This document shows, piece after piece, positions 43,310 to 56,391 of a DNA stretch of 64,000 nt. The notes under the pieces are model-generated. The model made no database searches, was not told the DNA's origin, and saw nothing but the letters and a program-made list of their open reading frames with translations. The stretch spans positions 5,325,561 to 5,389,560 of the forward strand of contig OZ038323.1 of the NCBI GenBank assembly GCA_964035795.1. Reading direction: 5' to 3'. The translations under genes were made by a program, and so were the position numbers. Position 1 is the first letter of the stretch; each line of letters starts with the position of its first letter. This stretch comes from Pterobdella sp. o SKG-2022 (lineage: Eukaryota; Annelida; Clitellata; Hirudinida; Piscicolidae).

Positions 43310-45400
43310 GTAGTCAAGAAGCTCGCGTGGTTAAGAACCTCTTCGACAATCTTATTGGAGTGCACACCCTGCACCACGAGAAGGTGATAATGATGACTGT
43401 AGAGGCTTTTATGAAGCTCTCAAGGCAGTAAATGGCTCCACGTATCAGACTCAGAGTCCTTTGCGCAGTGCAGATGGACAGACACTCCTCAAAGACAAGA
43501 CAGCCATCTTGTGCCGTTGAACAGAACATTTTCAGCCCTTGTTTAAAACTGATCGAGTTGTCTAAGACTCAGCACTACTCCGCATCGCTCAGCTGTCAGT
43601 GAAGGTCAAAATGGACGAACCACCCACAATGCAAGAAATTACTAAAGCCATAAAGCAGGTGAAAGGTGGCAAGGCGGCAGGAGTTGATGGAATTCCTTTT
43701 GAGCTTTGGGAAAATGGAGGTCTAGCGTTACACAACAAGTTTCACGAACTCCTTGCCTGTTGTTGGGAACGAAGCAAATTGCCAGAAGACCTCCGGAATG
43801 CAGTCTTTATTACCCTATACAAAAATGTAAGAAAAAAGTCTGACTGCTTTAACTATAAGGGGATCACTCTACTCTCCAATGCACAAAAAATCTTTGCACG
43901 TGTGCTTCTGAATAGGCTAGTACCTACCATTGCAAAAGACCACTTCCCAGAAACCCAGTGTGGCTTCAGAGCCAACCGGAGTACCACAGACATGGTTTTT
44001 GTCCTTCGACAGCTTCAAGAAAAGTGTCGAAAGCAGAACAAAGAACGGTATGTAACGTTAATCGATTTAACGAAGGCGTTCGACACGGTGAGCAGAAAAG
44101 GTCTTTGGCTAATCATGGGGCGCCTCGAATGTCCCCCAAAGTTTCTCAGTATGATCAACCAGCTTCATGAAAACCAGCACGGTCAAGTAAAGTTGAACAG
44201 TGACCTCTCTAAACCCTTCCCCATTGTCAATGGTGTGAAACAAGGTTGTGTTCTGGCTCCAACTCTGTTCAGTATTTTTTTCAGCATGATGCTCAAGCGG
44301 GCCATGAAAGACCTTGCTATATACATCCGTTATCGCTTCAACAGCAGTTTATTCAACCTTAGGAGATTGCAGGCCCACACAAAGACTTTTGAACAGTTAG
44401 TTCGAGACCTTCTATTTGCCGACGACGCTGCCCTTGTTGCACATACCGAAAGAGCCTTGCAGCACTTGACATCCTGCTTTGCAGAAACTGCCCAGCTCTT
44501 CAGTTTCGAGATCAACCTGAAAAAGACGGAAGTTCTCCACCAACTTGCACCTCAAGAGAAGTATTGCCTTTCTCACATCACCATTGGAGAGACTGTGTTG
44601 AAGACCGTTCACTAGTTCACCTACTTGGGATGCAAAAACACATCAGATGCAAGATTGACAGAGAAATATTCAACAGACTGGCCAAGTTAAACAACGCTTT
44701 TGGCAGACTGTACAAAAGAGTCTGGAAAAACAAGCATCTGCAGAAGGGCACCAAGATCAGCGTGTACAGAGCCGTCATACTCACCACCCTACTGAAGCAT
44801 GGGTAACTTATCGTCACAACATGCAACTTCTAGAGCGGTTCCACCAGCGCTGTCTCCGCTTTATTCTCAACATTCACTGGAGCTATTATGTCACAAATGT
44901 TGAGGTTTTTGAATAAACGGAGCTCACTAGTAGTGAAGCCATGCTAATGAAGTCACAGTTGCGCTGAGCAGAACATGTCTCCAAAATAGGCGATTATTGC
45001 TTACCCAAGATGATCTTTAATGGCGAGCTCTCCACTGGGCACCGTGACAGAGGGGCATCAAAAAGGCGTTATAATGACTACTTGAAAAAATCGCTCAGTA
45101 TCTGCCACATTGACCATAGCCAGTGGTCTACTTTAACTGCTGACCGCGGCACTTGGCGCCACATCCTCCACCAGGCTGCTTCCTCTTTTGAGGATTCTCG
45201 CAAAATCAACCTGAAGGAAAAATGTTGCAGGAGGAAAAATCATGACGCCTCAACAATTGTACCTGACATAATCTTAAACTGCAGTCGCTGTGGTCGTACC
45301 TGCCTATCTCGCATTAGCCTAATTAGCCACGAGCGCGCTTGCAATAGACGTGGGAACCCCCCTTTATAAAAGCTTCGTTCGCGAAGTTAAGCTAAGAGAT
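43310..45400 (+). mobile_element. Non-LTR retrotransposon (APE-type LINE) RT and C-terminal region, degenerate
   Basis: The plus strand encodes an RT domain at 43599-44615 (GGKAAGVDGIPFELW, YKGITLLS, ETQCGFRANRSTTDM, LIDLTKAFDTVSRKG, VNGVKQGCVLAPTLFS, and the catalytic FADD in LLFADDAALVA). It continues in broken frames to 45369, ending in a Cys/His segment (CSRCGRTCLSRISLISHERAC). A stop after LKTVH and further breaks near 44806 and 44915 mark it as inactive. The 5' endonuclease is absent; only the short RT-upstream part (from about 43310, GFYEALKAVNGSTYQ) is visible. It separates the two UGT copies. Confidence 0.85.
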
Positions 45401-46611
45401 AAGAAGAATAATACTATGGATTTTTTAATCAATTGTAGTCATGTATTTAGCCAATTTTGCAATATTTTTAGTAATTATTTGTATTTTATTGAGCTTTGTG
45501 AAATGTGCAATTCTTTTGGTTTTTGAAAAAATGGAAATATGAAAATTTTTCTAATGAAATATTATTGAACTTTGAAAAAGTTCTGAAAATCGCTTAAAGA
45601 ATTGTAAAAATACTTTCAAAACTAATGATAAAAAAACAGGCATATATGCCAATTATACAATCATGACTTTGTGGTATGAGTAAATTGGATGGTACAAGAG
45701 TGGGATATTTTGTGCAATTTATAGGTTTCACAAAGTGTTATTCCATGCTAGCCATAATAAAATAATAATACTAATGAACAAGTACTATGGAGTGCAAAAA
45801 ACATATAAGTATGAAGTTTTATATTAATAATATTATGAGATTAAAATTAAGATATGCCAAATTTAACTTTTGAGTTTAAATAGATAACTTCAATGATAAA
45901 GTTCTTTCCTTTTTAAATTTATTTTATAAGTAAATATGCTGTTCTATATTCAATAATATTATAAGACTGAAATATTTATAATGCCAAATAAAAACTAAGA
46001 CTTGTCACATTTAAATTCAAATTCTTAAAATTTTCTTCACCGCATTTTAAAAATCGGAACGTCTGAAAAATGAGTCTGTAATATTTAACTTTCAAAATTT
46101 GTAAAAGAATTTATGAAGTAATAAATTAGTTAAAAACATTTTTTGAATATATACTTTTTTTTACAATCTTTGCATATCTTTTAGCTAATTTTCATATATA
46201 ATTAGCTAATCAGCCAAATTCTATATGTGTTCGTATCCTCACACTCCATTAAATATTTCAACTGAGCTGCGAAATTTTTGAGAATATTTTATTGAATAAA
46301 TATTCGAGCTATTTAAAATAACATTTTTCAACTATTCTTGAGCAATCAGTCCCTAAAACATTGAGCTGTGTTTATGTTCAATATTTGAAACTCAAAAGCT
46401 ATTGAAATCGAATGAAACAAAAAAAGAAAATTAATTACAATTTTTTGCAATGAACGGTTATCAATCTTGATTTGAAGCTTATATTGGAAGAAATCTAATT
46501 AAATTTTTGTAACCTTCTATAAATATTAATGTCTTCCATTGAATAAAGAAAAATATACGAAAAAACCTGAAAAAAAAGTTTTAAAAACCAAAAAATGTTA
46601 CTTTGAAAATT

Positions 46612-48283
46612 TTACTTTTGCTTCTTATTTTCTATTTTCGAATTTTTGCATAATGAAACTTTTTTGATTATGAGTTTTAGAAGAAATAACAACAAGAACG
46701 CTGTCAGACCAATAATCACCAGAAATGCCAAAAATATATCGAACATGAAGTATTGAAACCAGTAGAGTTGAGTGGAGTTGTCTACTAAATGTTCGTCACC
46801 AAATTTGATTACATGTTTGATGGCGTGGGAAACCTTCTGAGCAGCTGTGATTGGGCGGTCCTTCATTATGGAAGACCAGCGATTGGCTGATTTTTTATAA
46901 GCACTCTCTTTTGAAGTCAGCATCAGAATATTATCAATTAATTCTTGCTCAGACCAATCAGAAAAGTCCATTTTGATTCCAAACTTTTTACTTTCAGCCA
47001 AATTAGCTTGGTGTAACTGATCTATGGCCATGGGAAAGACTAACAGCGGAGTTCCATGGTGAACAGCTTCCATCAAACTATTGTAACCACCATGACTAAC
47101 AAACAAAACTACTTTCGACAGCAAATCATTCTGTGGTACCCATGATCTCAACATCAAGTTTCCAATCTTTCTTCCACATACCGCTTCGTTTTTTACCTTC
47201 CATATAAAATTGAATTTCGTCAATTTTTCAAAAACATTGCAAAATTTATCACTTTCTTCAGTAGGCAAAGTGTGAATAAAACTTCCAAATGACACTAACA
47301 CTGTGGGTTTTTGGGCCACGAAAGTTTCAAGCTCGTTTGGCAAAGGCTCTGAAGGCCTAGCCATGATGTCACTAATGAGGATGCAGCGAGGTGTAGTGGG
47401 ACGGGCATAACTCACGACTGGATCTTCCAAGTAGAGAAATAAACTGGCTTTTTCAATAAAATTGCCGTGAGATTTAACATTTGTCCCAAACTTTTCTTTC
47501 GCTTCGTAATACCATATGTCTTTTTCTTTCTCAGAAAAAAATGCATGGTTGAAAAATAGGTCCCAACCTAAACTTCTGACTCTTTGTGCGAAACTCATTT
47601 TGTCGGTATGTCCAAGTAATAATGTCGAAGCAAAAGATGGTATTCTTGGAATTCCAAACCTCCAGGGAATGTGAGGCAGGGACAAAACAGCATATGGTGA
47701 GTTCAAAAGTTTCGATACAACTTGTAAGTATCGATCAGGTTCAAAATCAAAAACTAAAAATTCAATTTTTCTATCTTTCAATTTTTTCATGAATGCTTCA
47801 TCTTGCAACATGTCGTAACATTCTTCTTCAAGAAAAGGCACCATTTTTTTGAGATACCATTCATAAAAAGCCGCAATATCTTTGCTTATTGCAAATTCAA
47901 ACCAAATGTCTTGTGTTTCTTTCAAATCTAATAAAACTTCGTTATGTCTTGTCTGAAAAGTGAGTGATTCAAAACCCGAAATATTTTGAGAAAGAGAAAT
48001 TTTGTTGTTTGAAGATTTAACCAGGGTAACTTGATTTCCTAGCTTGGCCAACTCCTGTCCCAATCTGTGATGAAATCTCTTCGAAGTTAATTTCATCATT
48101 GAAAGATACGGTTTTTATAAAATAAAGTTTGAATGTTTTTGAATCGTAGACAAACCTAGTGAAGTACAAGAGATGGGAGTTGATGTTGGCAGGAAACAAA
48201 GCGATATTTGCACTGAAAACATTTTCTTGGCCCAATAATATAATCGTGAAGAATATATATACAATATTCATCTTTGCTTTCAT
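46612..48283 (-). CDS. UDP-glycosyltransferase (UGT), copy B
   Basis: Exon 1, 48156-48283, and exon 2, 46612-48064, give 526 aa, one codon shorter in the signal region than copy A (LLGQENV against LLGQQENV). All UGT motifs match copy A: SFGSFIH, SWVPQNDLLSK, signature FVSHGGYNSLMEAVHHGTP, DQLHQA, C-terminal TM and KKQK tail. Differences from copy A number under twenty in exon 2 and mostly lie within YLQVV, AVLSLPHIPW and DIWYYEAKEKFGTNVKSHGN, i.e. the N-terminal half that shapes the acceptor pocket in UGTs. The intron and about 40 bp upstream of the ATG are also conserved, then the flanks diverge. Both copies look intact. Confidence 0.93.
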
Positions 48284-49899
48284 TTTATCTTTGGGTCAAA
48301 ATTTCATTAGAAACTATTGTTGAAAAGAAACCTTCTTTTATATACTTCATTCCTATATAATTTCAATATTGATATTAAAAACACAATGATTTCTATTTAA
48401 AACTTGTTTACCGTTTCTATTTAAGTTTTATTTTTATTTGACTTACATAAATAATCTTTATTAAATTCATTATATTTTTAGCACACTTTATAGTTCATTT
48501 TTGCGATCGTCCTATCATAAAACACCAACAATAGATAGATTAGCAAAACATCAAAAAAAGCTAAGAACTTTCTGTTAACCATTTTCAATAGCAATGCCAA
48601 TAAATTTCAAAAATCATTGTTCATTTTATTATTCTCACTTCCCAATGTCACTACAGGCAAAAGTAATGAATAGTGAGCCTATAGTTTATAAACCAATCAT
48701 AGAACTCCAAAAAATTTGTGAAAGTACTGAAATAATCATTTTTAGAAGTTTTATGAAAAAAAACTAACATTTATCAACTAACAAAGCTTTTTGTACAATC
48801 CGTGAATGTTTAAACATTATGATACATGAATATTTTCAAGAAAAAAAAACCAACATTTTTAAAGCCAATTGGTCCAATTTAAAACAGCTTTATGCTGCTT
48901 GGAACTTCTTTACAATGACACTAAGCTATTAAAAATAGTATTAGTTTCACTAGAATATTCCCGCTTTCACGTTAATGTAGACTGTTAAATAGCTCAAATG
49001 GTAGAGACGGCTTGCTATTCTATGAATTAAATTTCTTGCAATAGATTTATACAAGAATAGATTTTTATGAATATGTTTTTTATCTATCTTATATAAATGT
49101 ATATGCCTTCGCAAATCACATTAGCATGCGAGGTTATAGGCCCCTGTGTTATATTGCATCGTATGAAATGCTTGTAGTTATTGAATCATTTGCAACTAAA
49201 ATGACTTTCTAAGACACATTTCATTTTTTAAACTTGGCAATTTGACAATTTAGTCCGGAATTTGATAGTATGATGACTAAATTTTTCGATAAAAGGTCGC
49301 CGTTTCAATAAACTTTAATTTTATTTTCGCTCGTGTTCAACCATGAATAAAAATTAAAAAATCTGTTATCTTTCACAACGAAAGGTATTTGAAAGCATTT
49401 TTAGTTCTGTAATTGCTATAAGACATTTGCTTTGTCCACAGATTGTTTCACGCATTTCTCAATGTTTTTGCTGCTGATTAGCATGCAACTCAAAAAAATT
49501 TTAAATTCACCGTGAGCATTTTTCCGGACTGATTCGGATTTTTGAAAGCCGACTGAGCTCAATATTTAAATAGATGTTTTATCAAAGTTATTTATATTTC
49601 CAAGTGTAAAAATTATCAAGATATTTTCAGTTTTTAGAAATATTTAATATGAACATCATCATCTCGTTCGCAATACTCTCGACAAACACTATTTTCTAAA
49701 AAATAAATGTAGAAAAATGCATTTTTAAATCAACAAAAACTTTGAAATTTCATTTTATAAAATACGTATTAAGAAAAAAATTTTTGAAGACAGTCGATAG
49801 AAGCACAATCAAAACAAAGGTAGGTACACGACGTTGCAGTATCACTGAATCAGACACGAGTCTGAGAAAGAAATTTGTTTTAATTGTTTATAAAATTTA
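48284..49899. other. Intergenic, AT-rich, no gene seen
   Basis: Between the UGT copy B start and the ULK3-like stop (both minus). It likely holds the UGT promoter. A weak tRNA A-box-like string near 49015 has no convincing B box. No coding exon was seen. Confidence 0.5.
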
Positions 49900-52800
49900 T
49901 TAAAATAAGCACAGAAATACAAACAACCTACTCTTATCGAATGATTCTTCCACCTGAGGTACCCTCACACTTAAACGTTCTTTTATCTCTTCAGCCTCCG
50001 ATATCCAACGCGATATCTGTTCACGTATGGATATTATAGCAATTAATATATTTAATCATATTAAAATATACTACTGTACATATTCCAGCAACAGGGGGTT
50101 GCCAGCAGCCAGCCTAGGTTATTGATAATGCTCATAGCGTAATTAATAAAATAAGTCATGAATTTGGGAAAAATTTTTATAGACTGCCAGCTCGAGGTAA
50201 CTTTCAACTTAAAATTAACAAATAAAAAATCTACTGTTACCACACTTGGACAGTTTAAAGTCGATTCCCAAGACAATATTACAAATATTTGATAATCCTC
50301 ATCTTTCCACATGTCAGCATTGGTTATTGTACATTAATCATGATAACTTAACTCTTGAAACACAATAGTTATATATTAAAACTCACTTGAATCTGCAGTA
50401 TTTCTTTCTTTTTGCTTTGTGGCTCACCTGTTTCATAAAAAGTATATATTAGTCTCTGATACCTCATTAGGAACAACATCAAATCTATTCTGGGGTCATT
50501 TGAACGGTGTAATGTTAAGCAAATTTTTAAAGTTATACCAGTAAGAGTTTGACAATTTTTTTACGTCGATTTATGTAAGAACTTTAGTAAATTTATTGAG
50601 CAAAAAAATCAGCTATAATTTTCGATAAGTTTAGCCTTATCATAAAACATTAGAGTTTATAAAGCATCTTTTACTCACAAAGTGAAATTAAAAAATTTCT
50701 TGTAAATGAAGTTAATAGAAAGATGAAAACGTATGAAACTTTTAAGAAGCTTCAGCATCACTCCAATGGCTGCCTCGAACCTCTCTAGGGCTGATCGATC
50801 TTCATTTATTTCAACCTTCAATAGCAAAACTTAAACTCATTATTTAATAAAAATAACATTCAACATAAAAAAAACGAAGAGGAACTAAAATTGAATAATT
50901 TAAAATGATATCAACAAAAAAATAAATTTTGAACAATAAATAGAAAACACATGATTCAGTTGAAAACTTCACAGGCAGAGGAAGCCAACCTTTTTATAGG
51001 CTGTTGGGATGACGTTGAGAGCACTGACCATGTGGGTGTTGTCATGCCATTGAGATTCTAATGGGAAGTGGTTCGATCATTATACCACCGGTTTCAATCA
51101 AATTTATTTTACATAATAAACAATAAGTATTATTTAACTGGAGAATGCACAAAGCTTTTCGGAATATAACTTAACAAAAATAGTTAATTTTTGCTGACGT
51201 TTTATGTAGCTCTAAAGAGCATGCTATGCCTCTAAAAACTAAATTGAATTTTTCAAAGAAATCTTATAAGTTGAATTTCATACAATTGTGTTACTCGATC
51301 TATGCTACATTATATTAACACATTAACTGACTTAGAGCATCTATTATGCCTTGTTGATGTAGTGTTGAAATGTTTTGATATGTGTTAATCTGTTGAGACA
51401 GCTGGTCTTGTTTGTTTGATGTGGTTGTTTGTAGTGATGTTGCTTCATTTTGTTGTGATGTAGGTTCTTGTGATGTGGTTGGTTGTGGTTTGATGTGATA
51501 TAGTGTGGTTGGTTGTTGAAATGTTGACGATGAAGGTTCTTGTATCTCGTAAGCGGTTATACGTTTGTATATTGAATCACCTTCATGCATTTCATCTGAT
51601 ATTTTTGAATTGAGTTGACTTTTTACTTTTTCAGCTTTTTTTATACATTCATCAGTCTGATTGGAATTAATTGAAAGTTTTAATTAATTAATTTTCAATA
51701 TATGATAAAATACATTTTTGCATTTCATTTTCATAGCACCAAGTAAATTGCATTGTGAACAATTAGCCTCAAAATTGTGAATCATAAAAACACGACAAAA
51801 CTTGACATTGCTTATTTTGACGAAGCTTTCCGATTTATTCTATATCATCATCAGGTAACCAATGAGTTCATTGGTCAAAATAAAAAAATTCTAGTTTTGT
51901 CGTGTTTTTATGATTCACAAAAAAATTGCGTTAAAAAAAAGTAATTTTTTAAAAGTATAAAAGTACTTTTTTGAAAGGATATAAAAACAATATTATATCA
52001 TATAATTATTTCAAAAATTCTTGTGTAAGATTATCTTGAAATGATGCTTTAAAAAATTAAGCTAACACCATAGTTCTTTTTTGAAAGTGATGAAATACTG
52101 TTTGTATGTAAACCACTGTTATTAATCACTAACTTCTTTTTTCAACATCTCTTTTCTATAGGCACTCTGTTCACCTGAGAATTGAATCATATAAAAAAGT
52201 TTAGAATTTTTGAAAATGTAAAATGATGAAAAATAGTTTTCAATTCAGTAGGTCAACCATTAGGTCAACCTGAACTGTGGTTTTGGTTGCGTAATTGATG
52301 GGTTTCACAGGATGCTAGTCTATAAGTAAAAAAAAAATTATAAAAAATCGCGTATGGGCAAATAAGAATAAAACGAATATAAAATTTTATAAATACCATG
52401 ATAAAAATATCTATTCTGACTGAATCATAATACAACAACGGAAAACCCCCATGGTAAGTACTACAAAACATTATGACATAAGTTTAACTATATCGATTGA
52501 AACATAGAATAATATTGTTTTACTTTTGACGCATGGTATGTAGTACTGAACAGCTTGACAGTATCTGTCCAGAGCATCGTGCAAGTGTCCTGTGGTCATG
52601 AAGTTAAATAGAAAAATGAAATAAGCAGAACAACACTTTGACGTTAGAGCTATACATGAAAACACCCAATGAGCTATGAGTCAATTATACTAGAATATTC
52701 AAGATTTAGTCATGTAGTAAAGAAAGTTTTGAGTTAATATAATTGTATAAATTCTGTTTCAATGTAATTGACAATGAATGTCCACTTGAAATTGAAAGCA

Positions 52801-55389
52801 GCCTTAAAACTTGTTTTTGTAACATAAAAATTATTTTGGTGATTCTCAATTAATTTTAAGTCTATGAATTAAATATTATCCTGATAATTGTATCAAAAAT
52901 TTCAGTGTATTCTGTATAACTCAACATTTGATAACACAAAAATGGGCTATGAACGGATTTGGTTGACTGATTCTTATGATATACAAACCCCTGTTGTAAA
53001 AGCGAGTGGCTTTGTGGGCTGTTTCTCTCTGGTATTTTAATTTAACAATTATTTTAACAATATTATAAAAACAATTATATTTATATTTTTCATTGTTATT
53101 TATTAAGCATTATCAGTAAATATTATGGTTCATAAAAAATATCAATAAGAAAAACTACAAAAATATATCATTGGAAATTTAAAAAAAGGTTCATCATGAA
53201 TTAATGTATAAACAAGGTACACACGGCCAAAGAGAGCAGTGCTGGTGGGTGGATGAATGGGTGAGTGAGTAATTGGTTGACTGAGAAGCGTTGGGATGGG
53301 TCTCTTTGTAACAAGTTGTCAATCAAATCCTTGCATTGAGGTGATGTGGTAGGCTTTGATGGAACCTGTGTCATTACATTATATAGAATTTACAAACACT
53401 TCGAAACTTTTATTAATAAACAAAACCTCAATTCAAAAAAAAGTTAGTCATTCGCTAGATTCCGTTTCAGCATATACGAACGCTTGTAAATTGTGAACTA
53501 TATTTAACGTTGTAAACTATATATTAAAAATTTCCCGTAGCCGACGAGTGATTTCCCGTCGCAAGTTTCAACTTCGAATCTATCAAGAAGATCTAAAAAA
53601 TATTTTACATAAACATTTGATCAAATGTTTCTCACGCAAAAGTACATAGTGCTAACCACAATGGGGTCATCAGAAGTGATCATCTGCACCAATCGGTCAA
53701 ATGAGGGAGCTTTGAAGGGTGCCTGTCCAAACAAACATTCTGTTGAGAAAGAAAGGCAGATTCACATCTTGATTTCAATATGCAATGATTTACATGGATT
53801 CTAGTGAAGAAACATTATAAACTGAAAGTTTTTATTTAAAAATAACAAAATTAACTAAAAATGAATAAAAATTTTTTTAAAATTTTTACATTCAAAAAAT
53901 GACAAAAAAAATGAACAGACAAGCACACAGATTCTCACCGTACAGAATCACTCCAACACTCCATAGATCGGCCTTATAATCAAACTTCTTGTGAATGAGC
54001 ATCTCAGGTGCCATGTATAAAAGTGAACCTCGCATTTGATCTGCCTGCCTCGAGTCCCTCCAATGATGAGCCAGTCCAAAGTCTGGATGGTGATGTAGGC
54101 TTATATAAAAACGTTTTGAATGCTTCATAGCTCCTGGAAATTATCCTCAAAAAGCACATAATTGCTACATCCAGAATTGAAACTCTACTCTGGAGTTATG
54201 AAGTTGGGTTCTATATTTAAGTAAATGCCATGATTTCAAATCTGGCTTCATTTCTACTAACCTGAGTGTGGCTAGACCTAACAAAAGTAGAAAAAATTTT
54301 AACTCTGTGCACCTCATTATGGATGTGCCACAGAAATTAATTGTTGGTATACCAGCAATCTTGAGAACAGCATCCTTGGTGAGAAGAATGTTGGCTGGCT
54401 TCAAATCCAAGTGACTTATGTGCCTTTCATGCATGTATCTTAATGCCCCCGCTGTGTGTGTGTGTCTTATATTTCATTTTTACTTGCTTCTACATTTTTA
54501 TGGCATTGAATTAAATATTAAATATGATTTATATAAAATCATCTTCTTTTTCAATTTTTTGTTACACAAGAAGCAGTGCCCTGTAAAACCTACCTTTTGT
54601 GCTTCTGAACCCCCAAGTTGAAATGACTACTAATATTTATTACAAAATAAAAAGATTGTTGCTAATAGTGATGCTTAACAAAGTGATCAACCTTATATTA
54701 TGTATCAAATTGCAAGATACCAAGCTGTTGTAGAAAGTTGCAGGCAATAGACTCAAGAATACAAGGATGTTTCTTAAGGTACGAGGCAAGATCTCCTGCC
54801 TCACACAGCTCCATGATGATGTAGATGTAGGTGTTGTCCCACTGTTGGAGTTTGTGTAATTCATATTTGAATTTTATTGTTTTTCAAAAAACCCTGGTTA
54901 TATGCTTAAAAACATACTTGGAAGTCAATCATATTGACTATATGAGTGTGGTGCAACTTTTTGAGAGCTGATATTTCTGAAATGAGATTTTCTCTAGTGG
55001 AGGAATTCAAAGAAGACCTTTTAAGGCATTTTATTGCCAGCACTTCATTCTTGTTTATCTGTTCATATCAAATTATTTTTGGAATTTTTTAAAAAAAAAG
55101 TTTTTTAAAATAAAGTACTTTTCTCATTTGATTTAAAATCCTATTCACAAGTTTATTCTGGATATTTTTATCATAGTAGTTAAATCGGGTAACAAACTTT
55201 TCTGACAGCTTTGTAAACTACCCCAAATGAACCTGACCCAAGCTTCTCTCCAAACACATAATCTTAAATATTAATCAAATTTATTTTCTCATAAACTTCC
55301 ACATATAAGAATAGTGAAGGTGTAAATTTGTAAAATTTCATTTTTTTACCTGGAAGAAAAGGGCATTTGGTGAGAAAATTGGGATTCAT
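49900..55389 (-). CDS. ULK3: ULK3-like serine/threonine kinase with two MIT domains
   Basis: Sixteen exons keep phase and give 535 aa: 55350-55389, 55198-55262, 54918-55058, 54721-54841, 54353-54451, 53939-54082, 53657-53739, 53225-53365, 52989-53028, 52524-52589, 52134-52174, 51332-51656, 50990-51057, 50740-50815, 50387-50427, 49900-50016. Kinase motifs: glycine loop LGSGSFGVVYKA, VAIK-like LAIK, HLDLKPANIL catalytic loop, DFGLA, MAPE, DLWSVGVIL. MIT domain 1 is about residues 278-340 (HDALDRYCQAVQYYIP). A Gln/Thr/Ser-rich linker runs 345-435. MIT domain 2 is 436-515 (ERFEAAIGVMLKLL ... ISRWISEAEEIKERL). ULK3 in other animals acts in autophagy, Hedgehog signalling and the ESCRT-III abscission checkpoint, where MIT domains bind CHMP tails. 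AATAAA follows the stop directly. Human ULK3 is 472 aa; the linker accounts for the extra length. Confidence 0.92.
50600..50651. repeat. Single arm of the AGCTATAATTTTCG repeat family
   Basis: TCAGCTATAATTTTCGATAA followed by GTTTAGCCTTATCATAAAACATTAG. It matches the arms at 3443-3542 and the reverse of 19521-19566. It lies in a ULK3 intron. Confidence 0.55.
51777..51918. repeat. Foldback element in a ULK3 intron
   Basis: Perfect 25-bp terminal inverted repeat GTGAATCATAAAAACACGAC plus AAAAC at 51777-51801, mirrored at 51894-51918; pairing continues imperfectly inward. The interior has ACGAAGCTTTCCG, recalling the AAGCTTTTCG core of the elements at 39 and 41.8 kb. Confidence 0.8.
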
Positions 55390-56391
55390 TAGAGATTTTT
55401 ACTAAGACATTTTTTGCTCAAAGATATTTAAATTACCATTATAAATACAGAAATAAATATTAATAGCGCGACAATAAAGTTTAATTTAAATACCAAGTAA
55501 GAAGTGATACAATAAAAAAAAACTATAAATTTAAAATTATTGGGTTTTTAAAACTTTTGATTTTATAAACCAAATAAATTTTATTATTATAGTATTACAT
55601 GAATAGAACATATCATTAAGCAACATTTTATTTATCTCCTTTCCCAGTCAACCTCATTTAACTCTACCTGTTTGAGGTCTCAACTTAATCATAATCGTTT
55701 CATGCATTCTATCTTTTTTTAATGTTTCTGCTTTAGACTATTTTTTTTACTAATGCTTTAAACACACTTATTTCAATCGTATCTTTTACTAATCATTTCT
55801 CCTTCTGAGCCTTTTGGTTTGGTCGAAGTTGCTTCACATTCAAACAAAAGCTGTGAAAACATGATGGTCTTTGTCGTTTTTTTTTCTCGTGATCTCTGGT
55901 TTTTTCATTATCAGCTTAGTGCTTTTTTTAACTTTTCTATAAAATCTGCTACTTCCTTTTTCTATTTTCAGAAGAATTTCGATCATTATTTTTTTTACAA
56001 CAGAATTTTTTCCATTAAAAGTAAAATTTTTCATCTCCCACACTTCCAGTTCTTTCTTTCTGTTTCTTTTTGTCACTTTTTACCAAGCTCATTAAATTTA
56101 TATTCCTTTTCTTCTGTTCCCCTGATATAGTTACACCTGAAATTTTTGAAGCTCTGTTCTTTTTTTTTCTGTTATTCTCAATCATGTCAACCCTTCTTTA
56201 ACTACATCTATATTTTCCACCTCTTTCAATTACTCTATCGTGCTAGTCTTCAAATTTAACTGATTTACACTTCGTTAGCTTTTTGGTAACTTGTTTTCTA
56301 TTTTTTAATATAACTTTACTCGAAGTTTTAATTAATTTATGTTGAATATATTCAACAACACAGTAACTACTCGTGTATTTAAAAGATCTAA
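55390..56391. other. Intergenic, pyrimidine-rich on the plus strand
   Basis: From about 55640 to 56330 the plus strand is strongly T/C biased (TTTCTTTCTG-type runs) with few purine runs. Open frames here are low complexity (Phe/Ser-rich). The ULK3-like promoter and the 3' end of the Ly6-like gene probably flank it. Confidence 0.5.

Larger units (their letters stand above)
41456..46611. other. Spacer between the two UGT genes
   Basis: Contains a foldback element (41755-41908), two short TACATTAGATGTCTCT/CAGAAACATCTTAT motifs (near 42465 and 42885) shared with the hairpin repeat family, and a LINE (43310-45400). Bases 46300-46611 resemble 39480-39780 downstream of copy A, so the duplication unit includes this 3' flank. 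No host gene was recognised. Confidence 0.6.

Noticed and set aside
49010..49130. tRNA-like A box (TAGCTCAAATGGTAGAGACG)
   Set aside because: No convincing B box or acceptor pairing follows; possibly an old SINE remnant, too weak to call.
55819..56130. 103-codon Phe/Ser-rich frame
   Set aside because: Low-complexity translation of a pyrimidine-rich tract, overlapped by a similar frame on the other strand.
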